This document shows, piece after piece, positions 36,595-45,354 of a DNA stretch of 64,000 nt. Under the pieces are notes generated by a model. The model did not search any database, was not told the DNA's origin, and worked only from the letters and a program-made list of their open reading frames with translations. Position numbers and translations under genes: made by a program. The first letter of the stretch is position 1; each line of letters begins with the position of its first letter. The DNA comes from Hyphomicrobium sp. (GTDB lineage Bacteria; Pseudomonadota; Alphaproteobacteria; Rhizobiales; Hyphomicrobiaceae): positions 436,501 to 500,500 of the forward strand of contig JAEUME010000002.1 of the NCBI GenBank assembly GCA_016793445.1. The letters run 5' to 3'.

Positions 36595-36632
36595 CCGTCC
36601 GGGAGCCCGCAAGGCGCTCCCCGGCGGTTTTT
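36595..36632 (+). terminator. Terminator-like hairpin upstream of lysA (possible attenuator)
   Basis: CCGTCCGGGAGC (36595-36606) pairs, with one mismatch and a bulge, with GCTCCCCGGCGG, followed by TTTTTCTTTG. It lies about 110 bp before the lysA ATG. No plus-strand gene ends nearby (the LptM-like gene stops at 36184), so it probably acts on the lysA leader transcript. Confidence 0.6.
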
Positions 36633-36740
36633 CTTTGTCCTGGGGTGTGCTGGCAGCGCTGAGGTCGCGCGAAGGTACCTTTTGCAGCCGGGACAATCTG
36701 GTGTATGGGCTCGGAGCGAACAATCCCGAGTCCCGCCCCG

Positions 36741-38015
36741 ATGCATCACTTTCACTACAAGGACGGCGTTTTGCACGCCGAGGACGTCAGCCTCACGGCC
36801 ATCGCCGACGCCATTGGCACGCCGTTCTATTGCTATTCGACGGCGACGCTCGAGCGGCACTACGAGGTATTGGCGAAGTCATTTTCCGGACAGAACGCGC
36901 TGATCTGCTTTGCGGTGAAGGCCAACTCCAACCAAGCCGTGCTCGCGACCATGGCGCGGCTTGGTGCCGGTATGGACGTGGTATCGGAGGGTGAATTGCG
37001 CCGCGCCCGCGCCGCTGGTGTTCCTGCCTCCAGAATCATTTTCGCCGGTGTCGGCAAGACGCGGGGCGAAATGGCCTACGCGCTGGAAGAAGGCATTTTA
37101 GGCTTCAACATCGAAAGCGAACCGGAACTCCTCGCGTTGAGCGAAGTCGCCAATGCCATACGCAAGACGGCGCGCATTGCGATACGCGTCAATCCCGACG
37201 TAGACGCCAAGACCCACGCCAAGATTTCGACCGGAAAATCGGAAAACAAGTTCGGCGTGCCCTACGGGGAGGCCCGTGCGCTCTATGAGAAGGCAGCCCG
37301 CCTGCCAGGCATCAAGGTTTCGGGCATTCACATGCATATTGGCAGCCAGATCACCGATCTGCAGCCTTTTCGTGATGCCTTTCGCTTGATGCGCGAATTG
37401 GCGCTTGATCTGCGCGCCGATGGTCATGCGCTGGAGCATCTGGACATCGGCGGCGGGCTTGGGGTGCCCTATCGTGGCGCCAATGACGTGCCGCCGCATC
37501 CGGATGACTATGCCGCCGTCGTGCGCGAGGCACTCGGCGATCTGGGCCTTAGAATCGTTCTGGAACCCGGCCGCATGATCGTCGGCAACGCCGGTGTCCT
37601 CGTCACGCGCGTCATCTTTGTGAAGGAGGGCGTCGACAAGACGTTCACCATTGTCGATGGCGCGATGAACGACTTGATACGCCCGACTCTGTATGAGGCG
37701 CACCACGACATCTGGCCGGTGGTGGAGCAGGCGGGCGACATGGCGCCCGTTCAACAGGACGTCGTGGGTCCGGTCTGCGAAACGGGCGATTATCTTGCCA
37801 CTGACCGGCCGCTGCCGCCCTTCGCACCCGGTGATCTGATGGCAGTGATGACGGCGGGGGCTTATGGCGCGGTGATGTCGTCGTCCTACAACACGCGGCC
37901 CCTGATCCCCGAGGTTCTCGTGAAAGGGGCCAATTACGCCGTGGTCCGGCCGCGTCCGACGTATGATGAACTCATCGGGGCGGATAAGCTGCCCCCTTGG
38001 CTGGCGCGCCGCTGA
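36741..38015 (+). CDS. lysA: Diaminopimelate decarboxylase
   Basis: This 424-aa fold-III PLP enzyme converts meso-DAP to lysine. The PLP Lys lies in CFAVKANSNQAVL. The family motifs GVGKTRGEMAYALEEGI, FNIESEPEL, HMHIGSQITD, DIGGGLGVPYRG, EPGRMIVGNAG and GPVCETGD (Cys at the active site) are all present. The ATG at 36741 gives the standard MHHFHYKDG start. An ATG at 36705 would add 12 residues and cannot be excluded. The leader carries a tiny frame and a terminator-like hairpin. Confidence 0.96.
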   Translation: MHHFHYKDGVLHAEDVSLTAIADAIGTPFYCYSTATLERHYEVLAKSFSGQNALICFAVKANSNQAVLATMARLGAGMDVVSEGELRRARAAGVPASRIIFAGVGKTRGEMAYALEEGILGFNIESEPELLALSEVANAIRKTARIAIRVNPDVDAKTHAKISTGKSENKFGVPYGEARALYEKAARLPGIKVSGIHMHIGSQITDLQPFRDAFRLMRELALDLRADGHALEHLDIGGGLGVPYRGANDVPPHPDDYAAVVREALGDLGLRIVLEPGRMIVGNAGVLVTRVIFVKEGVDKTFTIVDGAMNDLIRPTLYEAHHDIWPVVEQAGDMAPVQQDVVGPVCETGDYLATDRPLPPFAPGDLMAVMTAGAYGAVMSSSYNTRPLIPEVLVKGANYAVVRPRPTYDELIGADKLPPWLARR

Positions 38016-38146
38016 CACCTCCGAATGCACGAAAATGAACGCGCGCGGGAAACGGCCATGACTGCGGCGGGTTAGTGCTTCCGTCGGGGTGGTTTGTTGC
38101 GGTTTGTTAAGGTGCGGCGTTTCCAGCCCATGATAAATTCGCCATC

Positions 38147-40804
38147 ATGGCGAACCCTGATCAAAATCTTCCCGAATCCCCGCTTTCGCGCGTCTTTGCG
38201 CGCAAAGTGCGTTTTTCGACATGGGCTTTGTTCTTTGAGCGCCTTTGGCCGCGCCTTTGGCTGCTGGTCGCGCTGGCAGCCTTGCTCGCGGTCTTGTCGC
38301 TGTCGGGCGCGTTCGTCACGCTGTCCCCGCAGACGCACGCTGTGGTCCTTGGTTTGTTCGCCATCGCCGCGCTGGCGGCAGCGGTCTATGCGGGCCGCGT
38401 CTCCTGGCCAACGCGCGAGGAAGCAATTCGGCGCATCGAACGCCGCTCGGGAGTGCCGCACCGTCCGGCCACGTCCTATGAGGACACTCTTACGGCCAAC
38501 TCCGACAACCCGGCGACCCAGAGCCTTTGGCAGGCGCATCGCGAACGCCTTGTCCGCGCCATGGGGCGCCTTAAGGTAGGGCGGCCGAGCCCGCGTGCCG
38601 ACAGGTTCGATCCGCTCGCGCTGCGCGTGCTGCCGCTGTTGCTGTTGATCCCCGCCATAGGCCTCGTTTCGGGCAGTATCTACGACCGGTTGAGTTCCGC
38701 CTTTCGCTTCGGTGCAGGTGCGGCGCGCACCGATTCGCGCGTCGATGCCTGGATCACGCCGCCCGCCTATACGGGCAAACCACCCATCATGCTGGCCGAC
38801 GGCAGCAGTCCAACGGGCGGGCGGGCCAGTGCCGAGAAGCCCAAGCTTTTCGAAGTTCCCATCAAGAGCATCCTGACGCTTCGGGGCTCGGGCTTCGGGA
38901 GCGGGCGCGTCTCCCTGGAGGTCACCGAAGCCGGTGGCGACAAGCCGGTGACGGCGCTTGCAGATCCGCCGAAAGAAAAGACCGACATTTCGGAAGTACG
39001 CTACGAGCTAAAGGCATCCTCACGGGTACGCGCGCTCGCAGGCGGCGAGGAGCTGGGGAGCTGGACGTTCGACATTATTCCAGATCAGCTTCCCAAGATC
39101 GCGCTCGATAAGGATTGGCGGCGCACGGCCAAAGGCTCGCTGCGTCTTGCCTACAAGGGCGAAGACGACTACGGCATCGCCCGCGCGATTGCCAAGGTGA
39201 AGCAGGCGAAAGACAACAACAGCACCGATCCCAACAAGGCCTGGGCGCGTCCGGAACCCCTCAAGGGTCCGCGCCTGCCGCTGGAGCGCCCGCCAGAGAT
39301 CGTGCTCAAGGTGCCGGCAGGCGCAACCAAGTTCGATACGTCGAGTCTTCATGATCTGGGGTCCCATCCGTGGGCGGGCCAGACGGTTGAGCTATGGCTG
39401 GAGGCGACCGACGTCGCCGGTCAGGTCGGCCGTAGCGAGGCGATCGAGCTGACGCTGCCCGCGCGCACGTTCCGCAAGCCTCTGGCGCGCGCGGTCATCG
39501 AGCAGCGCCGCAAGCTCGCGGAGGATTCGCGCAATCGCCCTGCCGTTGTTCGCGCGCTCGATGCGCTGACTATTGAGCCCGAGGGCTTCATCGACGATGT
39601 CGCCGTCTATCTCAGCATGCGCTCGGTCTATCACCGCATCGAACGGGATAACGCGCGCGCGGCCGTCTCGAGCGCGGTCGATCAGCTCTGGGACATCGCG
39701 CTCAAGATCGAGGATGGCACCCTATCGGATGCCGAGCAGGCATTGAAGGATGCGCGCGACCGCCTCGCAAAAGCTCTCCAGGAAGGCGCGAGCGAGGAGG
39801 AGATCAAGGCTCTAATGCAAGAGCTGAAAGAAGCAATGAATCGCTACATGGAGGAAATGCAGAAGAACGCCGAGCAGGACGAGCAGGGCGATCAGGAAAA
39901 TCAGCGCCAGATCTCCAAGGAAGACATGGAGCAAATGATGCGCGACCTGGAGGAGAATGCCAAGAACGGTTCGCGCGAAGAAGCCGAACGGCTGCTTTCC
40001 GAGATGCAGGAAATGATGGAGAACATGCGCGCCGGCGAGACTGCCCAGTCCAAGGAGCAGCAAGAGCGCGATCGAGAGATGATGAAGAAGCTTGACGGTC
40101 TGAGCGATCTTACCGGCAAGCAGCAGAAGCTCATGGACGACACCTTTAACGAGGGACGCGAGCAGCAGGAGCAGCAGCAGCGCGGCGGTTCGCAGAAAGG
40201 TCAGCAACAAAGCGGCCAGCAGGGTCAGTCCGGACAACAGCAGATGGAAGGCGGCAACGAACCTGGCCAGCGTGGCCAGCAGCGCCAGCGGGGCGGAAAG
40301 TCAGGCTCGGACATGGCCGGCGATCCCCACAAATCGGACGGCAAGGGCAGTCTGATGGACCGTCAGTCGGATCTGCGCAAAAAGCTCGAACAGCTCCAGA
40401 AAGAGCTGGAGGAAATGGGCGCGGGCGGCTCCGACCGCCTGAAGGACGCTGAGGAGGCCATGAAGAGCGCCGAGCAGTCACTCGAACAGGGCGAGATGGA
40501 CGAGGCGGCGCAGAGTCAGGCTGAAGCGCTGGAAGGCATGCGCCAGAGCGCGCAGAAGATGGCCGAGCAGATGCAGAAGAATGCCCGCCAGCGCGCGGGT
40601 CGGGGCGATGATACGCGCCGCGATCCGCTTGACAGGCCGCAACGCGCGGAAGGCCCCGATCTCGGCAATTCGGTGAAAGTGCCCAACGCAATCGATGCCC
40701 AACGGGCGCGTGAGATCCTCGATGAACTGCGCAAGCGTTCAGGTCAGGCGCTGCGTCCGCCGGTCGAATTGGACTATATCGATCGTTTGTTGAAGCGCTT
40801 CTGA
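38147..40804 (+). CDS. TIGR02302 (DUF4175) family membrane protein
   Basis: This 885-aa protein has two N-terminal membrane helices (about 32-58 and 161-180) and a soluble beta-rich region (about 200-445). A very long coiled-coil C-terminus (480-830) is packed with Glu, Gln, Met, Lys and Asp. A Gln-rich stretch lies near 670-720 (REQQEQQQR, QKGQQQSGQQGQSG). This is the pattern of TIGR02302/DUF4175, a family largely restricted to alphaproteobacteria and often found after lysA. Function unknown; an envelope scaffold is a guess. ATG at 38147 with a weak ribosome site. Confidence 0.9.
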   Translation: MANPDQNLPESPLSRVFARKVRFSTWALFFERLWPRLWLLVALAALLAVLSLSGAFVTLSPQTHAVVLGLFAIAALAAAVYAGRVSWPTREEAIRRIERRSGVPHRPATSYEDTLTANSDNPATQSLWQAHRERLVRAMGRLKVGRPSPRADRFDPLALRVLPLLLLIPAIGLVSGSIYDRLSSAFRFGAGAARTDSRVDAWITPPAYTGKPPIMLADGSSPTGGRASAEKPKLFEVPIKSILTLRGSGFGSGRVSLEVTEAGGDKPVTALADPPKEKTDISEVRYELKASSRVRALAGGEELGSWTFDIIPDQLPKIALDKDWRRTAKGSLRLAYKGEDDYGIARAIAKVKQAKDNNSTDPNKAWARPEPLKGPRLPLERPPEIVLKVPAGATKFDTSSLHDLGSHPWAGQTVELWLEATDVAGQVGRSEAIELTLPARTFRKPLARAVIEQRRKLAEDSRNRPAVVRALDALTIEPEGFIDDVAVYLSMRSVYHRIERDNARAAVSSAVDQLWDIALKIEDGTLSDAEQALKDARDRLAKALQEGASEEEIKALMQELKEAMNRYMEEMQKNAEQDEQGDQENQRQISKEDMEQMMRDLEENAKNGSREEAERLLSEMQEMMENMRAGETAQSKEQQERDREMMKKLDGLSDLTGKQQKLMDDTFNEGREQQEQQQRGGSQKGQQQSGQQGQSGQQQMEGGNEPGQRGQQRQRGGKSGSDMAGDPHKSDGKGSLMDRQSDLRKKLEQLQKELEEMGAGGSDRLKDAEEAMKSAEQSLEQGEMDEAAQSQAEALEGMRQSAQKMAEQMQKNARQRAGRGDDTRRDPLDRPQRAEGPDLGNSVKVPNAIDAQRAREILDELRKRSGQALRPPVELDYIDRLLKRF

Positions 40805-40875
40805 TCCCGGTCCTGGAGTCTCGACGCCGTGCGCAAATCGAAGGCAGCGAAGTTCATCCAGCGCGATGGTGGGCG

Positions 40876-41937
40876 TCAGGGCGCAGCGGCTGTCTCGGGC
40901 GCAAAGCGCACCAGGAAGCCGCCGATCACCTGATGGCTGGTGAGGCGCGTCGATCCCCAGCCACCCGGCGGCTCGTCGCCCGACCACCAGCGTGAGAACT
41001 GGCTCCACATGTCGATGGGGAACAAGCTGCCGTCTCGATAGGTGTGTGGAGCGCGATAGTCGGCGATGGTGAACTTGTATTCCAGGAAGATCGATCCGGA
41101 TCGCAAGCGGAACTCCAATCCGAAAAGCGCCTGTGCCGTGGGGCCGGTGTACTGATATTCGTAGGTGCGTCCCTTGTCGGTGGTGCGCTGCATTTCCGAG
41201 TGAGGAAGCGATACGCCGGCACCGACGCCCGCATAAGGCACGATGACGTTTGAGAAGCGGGCAAACCTCAACAGTCCGTTGAGGGTGAGCATGTTGTGTC
41301 CGTGCGAGAACTCAAGCTTCTGGAAGACGTCACCGATCTTGCCGCTTTCAGGCACAGGCTTGCCGTCAAGCATACCCTCCATCTTGACGTTCTGATCCTT
41401 CGGAGCGAACGCCTTGGAGTGGAGGAAGTCGATCATGGCGCCGGTGGTGCCGTTGGCCGACCAGCGTTGAATGCGCGCGCCATAGTAAAGCGGATTATTG
41501 AAGGGGTTTGTGTACCATTCCACCTTTTTCAAGGTGACGTCGTTGGCCGGATCCGTCTGCAGGCGAAAATCGCTCGGATAGTGGTAAGGCGCACCAACAT
41601 AGGCGCCAAAGGTCGTTTCACGGCCCGGCGCTGCGGTGGCGGTCAATCCGTTTGCGGCGGCGGAGCTTTTGCCCACCTCGTCGCGATTGCCTGGCATCGC
41701 GGCCATCACGACAAGCGTTCCAGCGGCGACTATCGCAGCAGCTTGTTCGAGTGCCTGTGCAAATGTCTGCTTCGGGCGCTTCGCGCCAGCGGTTGCGCCA
41801 GATTTGATCAAGCACGTTTCAAGCGTGTTTGCTTCGGGCGCGGTCGCGCCATGCGCCGTCGTTGCCATTGCGCCATGTCCCCCGATTATTACCCTGCCCG
41901 CTTTCCCTTGCGGTGAGATTACTCTTGAGATGAGCAA
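40876..41937 (-). CDS. Outer-membrane beta-barrel protein, LpxQ (lipid A oxidase)-like
   Basis: This 353-aa protein has an unusual N-terminal stretch of about 60 residues before a hydrophobic segment (AAAIVAAGTLVVMAAMPG, about 68-85), then a beta-rich domain. Features recalled for rhizobial LpxQ-type proteins are TTFGAYVGAPYHYPSDF, NPLYYGARIQRW, MIDFLHSKAFAP, GHNMLTLNGLLRF, YAGVGAGVSLPH, FLEYKFTIADY and a terminal GGFLVRF. LpxQ oxidises the proximal glucosamine of lipid A. Identity is tentative; it could be another small OmpW-like barrel. Start uncertain: a later codon would remove the odd N-terminus. Confidence 0.55.
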   Translation of the reverse strand: MLISRVISPQGKAGRVIIGGHGAMATTAHGATAPEANTLETCLIKSGATAGAKRPKQTFAQALEQAAAIVAAGTLVVMAAMPGNRDEVGKSSAAANGLTATAAPGRETTFGAYVGAPYHYPSDFRLQTDPANDVTLKKVEWYTNPFNNPLYYGARIQRWSANGTTGAMIDFLHSKAFAPKDQNVKMEGMLDGKPVPESGKIGDVFQKLEFSHGHNMLTLNGLLRFARFSNVIVPYAGVGAGVSLPHSEMQRTTDKGRTYEYQYTGPTAQALFGLEFRLRSGSIFLEYKFTIADYRAPHTYRDGSLFPIDMWSQFSRWWSGDEPPGGWGSTRLTSHQVIGGFLVRFAPETAAAP

Positions 41938-41979
41938 TTAGGATTCGCCATTTGCCGCATCTCCTATTTATACGGATCC

Positions 41980-43071
41980 TCACGCGCCCGTCTGCCGTCC
42001 GAGCGCCTCGATCATGCGAAACACAGCGACAATCTGCGGTGCCTTGCGCGTCAAATACGCTGGACCCGTGTAGCCCCACCAGTCCCAACAGGCTTGCGGA
42101 TTGAAAGGCGCGATTTGTGCTTGTGGAAAGAGTACGATGATGCGGTTCGTATCGGCCCACCGCGCAAATCCTGTATCCTTGATGAACGCGTCGCCGACCT
42201 TCTCGCGGTTTTGCCCACAGCCGTGATAAGCGACGTGGATCCTGCATCCTGCTTGCGCGCGGCAGCTTTCTGGAATGTAGACGACGCCACGATCGGCCAT
42301 GCCGTCGGGACTGAGATCCTGCGTATAAAGGCGCTGATCGAATTCAACCCATTTGCCTTGTGGCGAGGCCGAGGGCGCTTCCAGTTTTCCGTAGATGTGG
42401 GTCAGGAGCGCGCCGGCCTGATCGTAGTCGCAATCAACGACGTAAGGTTCGCCGGACCGGTCGCAGGCGGCGCCGTCCTCGTTGGTCACAAAGGCATGAC
42501 CTGCTGGCACTGTATCGACGAAATTGATGTTGGTCTGGGGCACGCCGAGTGCCGCGTAGAAATCGGCTGCGGCTTTGACAATTGCCGGAACGACGGTGCG
42601 ATCTTCCGATCCGGTGAAAAGATAAATGCGATCGCCAATCACATCTGTGATCGGGTCTATCTCTCCTCGCTCCGCGCGCGCTTTCGTCCTATCGGCAAGC
42701 ATTTGCGGGTCGGCGACGCCCCACATTGCGAGATTGTTCAACATGCAGCCGTTGACGGCTTTCGACAGGTTGAGGAATTCGGTGCCCGGCGCAGGCAGCG
42801 TGTCTGCAAAAACGCTTTGCGAGCAGCCGTAAGGTCCGCCCGCGATGATCGCCGCGCCGGTTACAATTTTGGCGTGCGCCATTTCGAACTGGCCCGCCAT
42901 ATAGGCGCCAGAGGAAATACCGGAAACTGAGGTGGCGTCGATCTTCGCGCCGAGTGGAGGCAGTCCGCCGGTGGAATCGGTAGGCTCGCACGCACCGGCA
43001 ATCAGGCCCACGACAGCTGCGATGAGCGCGCTCTCACAACTGCTGCGGAATTTCGGTAATGCCATCGTCAT
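41980..43071 (-). CDS. Extracellular PHA/PHB depolymerase-like esterase
   Basis: This 363-aa alpha/beta hydrolase has a lipase box G51-I-S53-S-G55 (SVSGISSGAYMAGQF), with nucleophile Ser53. It also has a probable acid in FTGSEDRTVVP, a His in PAGHAFVTNEDG, the oxyanion-type HVAYHGCGQN, and the segment QACWDWWGY. These are features of short-chain-length polyhydroxyalkanoate depolymerase-type esterases. The N-terminus is a signal peptide or lipobox (LIAGAC, Cys28). The enzyme should act outside the cytoplasm, but its substrate is not proven. Confidence 0.82.
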   Translation of the reverse strand: MTMALPKFRSSCESALIAAVVGLIAGACEPTDSTGGLPPLGAKIDATSVSGISSGAYMAGQFEMAHAKIVTGAAIIAGGPYGCSQSVFADTLPAPGTEFLNLSKAVNGCMLNNLAMWGVADPQMLADRTKARAERGEIDPITDVIGDRIYLFTGSEDRTVVPAIVKAAADFYAALGVPQTNINFVDTVPAGHAFVTNEDGAACDRSGEPYVVDCDYDQAGALLTHIYGKLEAPSASPQGKWVEFDQRLYTQDLSPDGMADRGVVYIPESCRAQAGCRIHVAYHGCGQNREKVGDAFIKDTGFARWADTNRIIVLFPQAQIAPFNPQACWDWWGYTGPAYLTRKAPQIVAVFRMIEALGRQTGA

Positions 43072-43158
43072 GCGCCAAAGTCCGAGTATGTCCGTGCCGG
43101 GGCCGGACCTTACTCTGCGCCCAGCACGAAGGCTATGGCTGAAGCGGTAATGTACAGG

Positions 43159-45348
43159 TCATTTGACGCGGATAGATGCGCGATCCACACGTCCTTGAGC
43201 ATCTATGACCGTAAGCTTCGCAAAGCCAGGTCCGCTGGGCTGCCATGTCACTTCGCGGGCATGCGGATCGGACCCGATTGGCGCGCCGTCGATCAGCCAC
43301 GTCAGCGGCAGCGCGCCGCCCTCGGCCTTCAGAACAAGGCCGGTGTCATCCACATCCATCGTCTCGATCTCCGAGCGGTCGGGCGGGAAGGATATGACAA
43401 GGGGTTGTGAAAGATAGGGGCCGGTTGCGGCCTCCTCGCCAGGCTCACGCCAGCGCTTCAATGGCGGGGGCAGATCCACGCCGGCGACTTGCAGCGCACC
43501 TGGCGGAGGCGAGGGCAGGGGGACGCGTTTTGGTGACAGGCGGGCAAAGGCATCAAAGAGGATGGGGGCAGCAGCAGTGCGGCCCATAAGTCCCGGTACG
43601 CTGGTGCCATCGGGACGTCCGACCCAGACGGCAATCACGTGCGCGCCATCGTAGCCGATGGCCCACGCATCGCGGTAACCGTAAGAGGTTCCCGTCTTGT
43701 AGGCAAAGCGGCCGCCTTTCGCGTCCGGCGGCGGAGGCGCATCTTTCAGAATGTCGCTGACGTACCACGCGGCAAGCGGGGACATGAGGCGGTGCGCATT
43801 GACGAGCGGCTTGACCTTCGTCTGCGCGAGAACGCGAATGCGCTCGCCCCAGCGGTGCGTGAGCGTGATACTCTCGCCCCGGCGTGGGAGTGCGCTGTAA
43901 AGCTGTGCGAGGTCGCGCAAGGTTAGGCCCGTACCGCCAAGCGCCATCGCCAACGTCGGCTCGGACTTGTCGGGAAAGCGCGCCTCGATACCGGCGCGCC
44001 GGAAACGTCCGACAAGTTTGCCAGGACCAACGCGCGCCAGCATGCGAACGGCAGGGATGTTGAGTGAGCGCGAAAGCGCTTCGCGGACCGTGACCGTGCC
44101 ATGAAAATCTTCATCGAAATTTTTCGGCGCGTAGTTGCCGAAACGCACGGGGCGATCCTCGATCAGGGTCTCGGGATGCGCCAAGCCTGCTTCGAAGCCA
44201 AGCCCGTAGATGAACGGCTTCAAGGTTGAACCCGGCGAGCGGACCGCGGTTATCATGTCGATGGCGCCTTTGCGGCCGGCTTCGAGATAGCCGGCCGAGC
44301 CGACATGGGCGAGGATCTCGCCGGTGGAATGATCGGCAACCAGGATCGCGGCGGAAAGATTATCGCCAAGCAAAGCCGCATGCGTCTCCGCGAGTTTTTC
44401 GAGCGTGGCCTGCAGCGTGCGATCCAGCGTCAGCTTGTGGACGTTCTTACCCGGCGCATCGACGATTTCGCTCTCCGCCAGATGGGGCGCGAACTTGGGA
44501 AACTCCAATCGTGCATGGGGGATGGCTTCGCCGCTCGCGCGCGCGGCCTCCGCCTGGGTGATGACGCCATTGGCGGCCGCAACCTGGAGCACCCGGTCAC
44601 GCGCCAACCGCGCCGCCTGGGGATGGCGATCGGGGCGCCGCGACTCCGGCGACTGCGGAAGCGCGACGAGCAGGGCGGCCTGCGCGATGGACAGGCGTCG
44701 CGGTTCCTTGCCGAAGTAGGCAAGTGACGCGGCGCGCACGCCCTCGATGTTGCCGCCGAAGGGGGCAAGCCGCAGGTAGAGCCGCAGGATCTCATCTTTG
44801 GAAAGAGCCTCTTCAAGCTGCCAGGCACGCGCCATCTGTCGGAGCTTGCCGGGCCCTGTTCGCTCGTGTTTACCCTCCACGAGTCGGGCGACCTGCATGG
44901 ACAAGGTTGAGGCACCCGACACAAGCCGTCCGTGGCGGATCATTTGCACGGCTGCGCGCACGGCAGATCGCGCATCGACACCACCGTGGCTGTAGAAGCG
45001 CCGATCCTCGAACGCAAACAGCATTTTGAGATAGCGCGGATCGACATCGTGGATTTCGACCGGAAGACGCCAGCGGCCATCGGCGGTCGTAAATGGCCGC
45101 AGCAGGCGGCCTTCGCGATCCACCACGACGACCGAGACCTGATTGGCATCGGTGAGCGACAGAGGTCCGATGTCCTTTACGGCCTGGCGATAGAAAGCCA
45201 AGGCAGCCGCGCCGCCGGCGAGCGCGAGGACGAACGTCAGTGTGATAATCGCCCCGGCATGCCGGCGCGTCCGCCAAGTCCCCCAGGCGCCGCGCCCCTC
45301 GTCAGGGCGCGGCATTTCTTGCGTGTCTTTTCGCTTCAAGCGCAGCAC
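43159..45348 (-). CDS. pbpC: Penicillin-binding protein 1C
   Basis: This 729-aa class A PBP has an N-terminal anchor (about 28-51). The GT51 motifs are FEDRRFYSHGGVD and SGASTLSMQVARL. The transpeptidase SxxK appears in SPGSTLKPFIYGL, SxN in SRSLNIPAV and KTGT in AYKTGTSYGYRDAWAIGY. A C-terminal BiPBP_C-type domain follows (about 630-729). PBP1C is usually paired with a bacterial alpha-2-macroglobulin, as here: the GTG start lies 6 bp after the alpha-2-macroglobulin stop, with GAAGGAG in the end of that gene. Confidence 0.96.
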   Translation of the reverse strand: MLRLKRKDTQEMPRPDEGRGAWGTWRTRRHAGAIITLTFVLALAGGAAALAFYRQAVKDIGPLSLTDANQVSVVVVDREGRLLRPFTTADGRWRLPVEIHDVDPRYLKMLFAFEDRRFYSHGGVDARSAVRAAVQMIRHGRLVSGASTLSMQVARLVEGKHERTGPGKLRQMARAWQLEEALSKDEILRLYLRLAPFGGNIEGVRAASLAYFGKEPRRLSIAQAALLVALPQSPESRRPDRHPQAARLARDRVLQVAAANGVITQAEAARASGEAIPHARLEFPKFAPHLAESEIVDAPGKNVHKLTLDRTLQATLEKLAETHAALLGDNLSAAILVADHSTGEILAHVGSAGYLEAGRKGAIDMITAVRSPGSTLKPFIYGLGFEAGLAHPETLIEDRPVRFGNYAPKNFDEDFHGTVTVREALSRSLNIPAVRMLARVGPGKLVGRFRRAGIEARFPDKSEPTLAMALGGTGLTLRDLAQLYSALPRRGESITLTHRWGERIRVLAQTKVKPLVNAHRLMSPLAAWYVSDILKDAPPPPDAKGGRFAYKTGTSYGYRDAWAIGYDGAHVIAVWVGRPDGTSVPGLMGRTAAAPILFDAFARLSPKRVPLPSPPPGALQVAGVDLPPPLKRWREPGEEAATGPYLSQPLVISFPPDRSEIETMDVDDTGLVLKAEGGALPLTWLIDGAPIGSDPHAREVTWQPSGPGFAKLTVIDAQGRVDRASIRVK

Positions 45349-45354
45349 GGGGAT

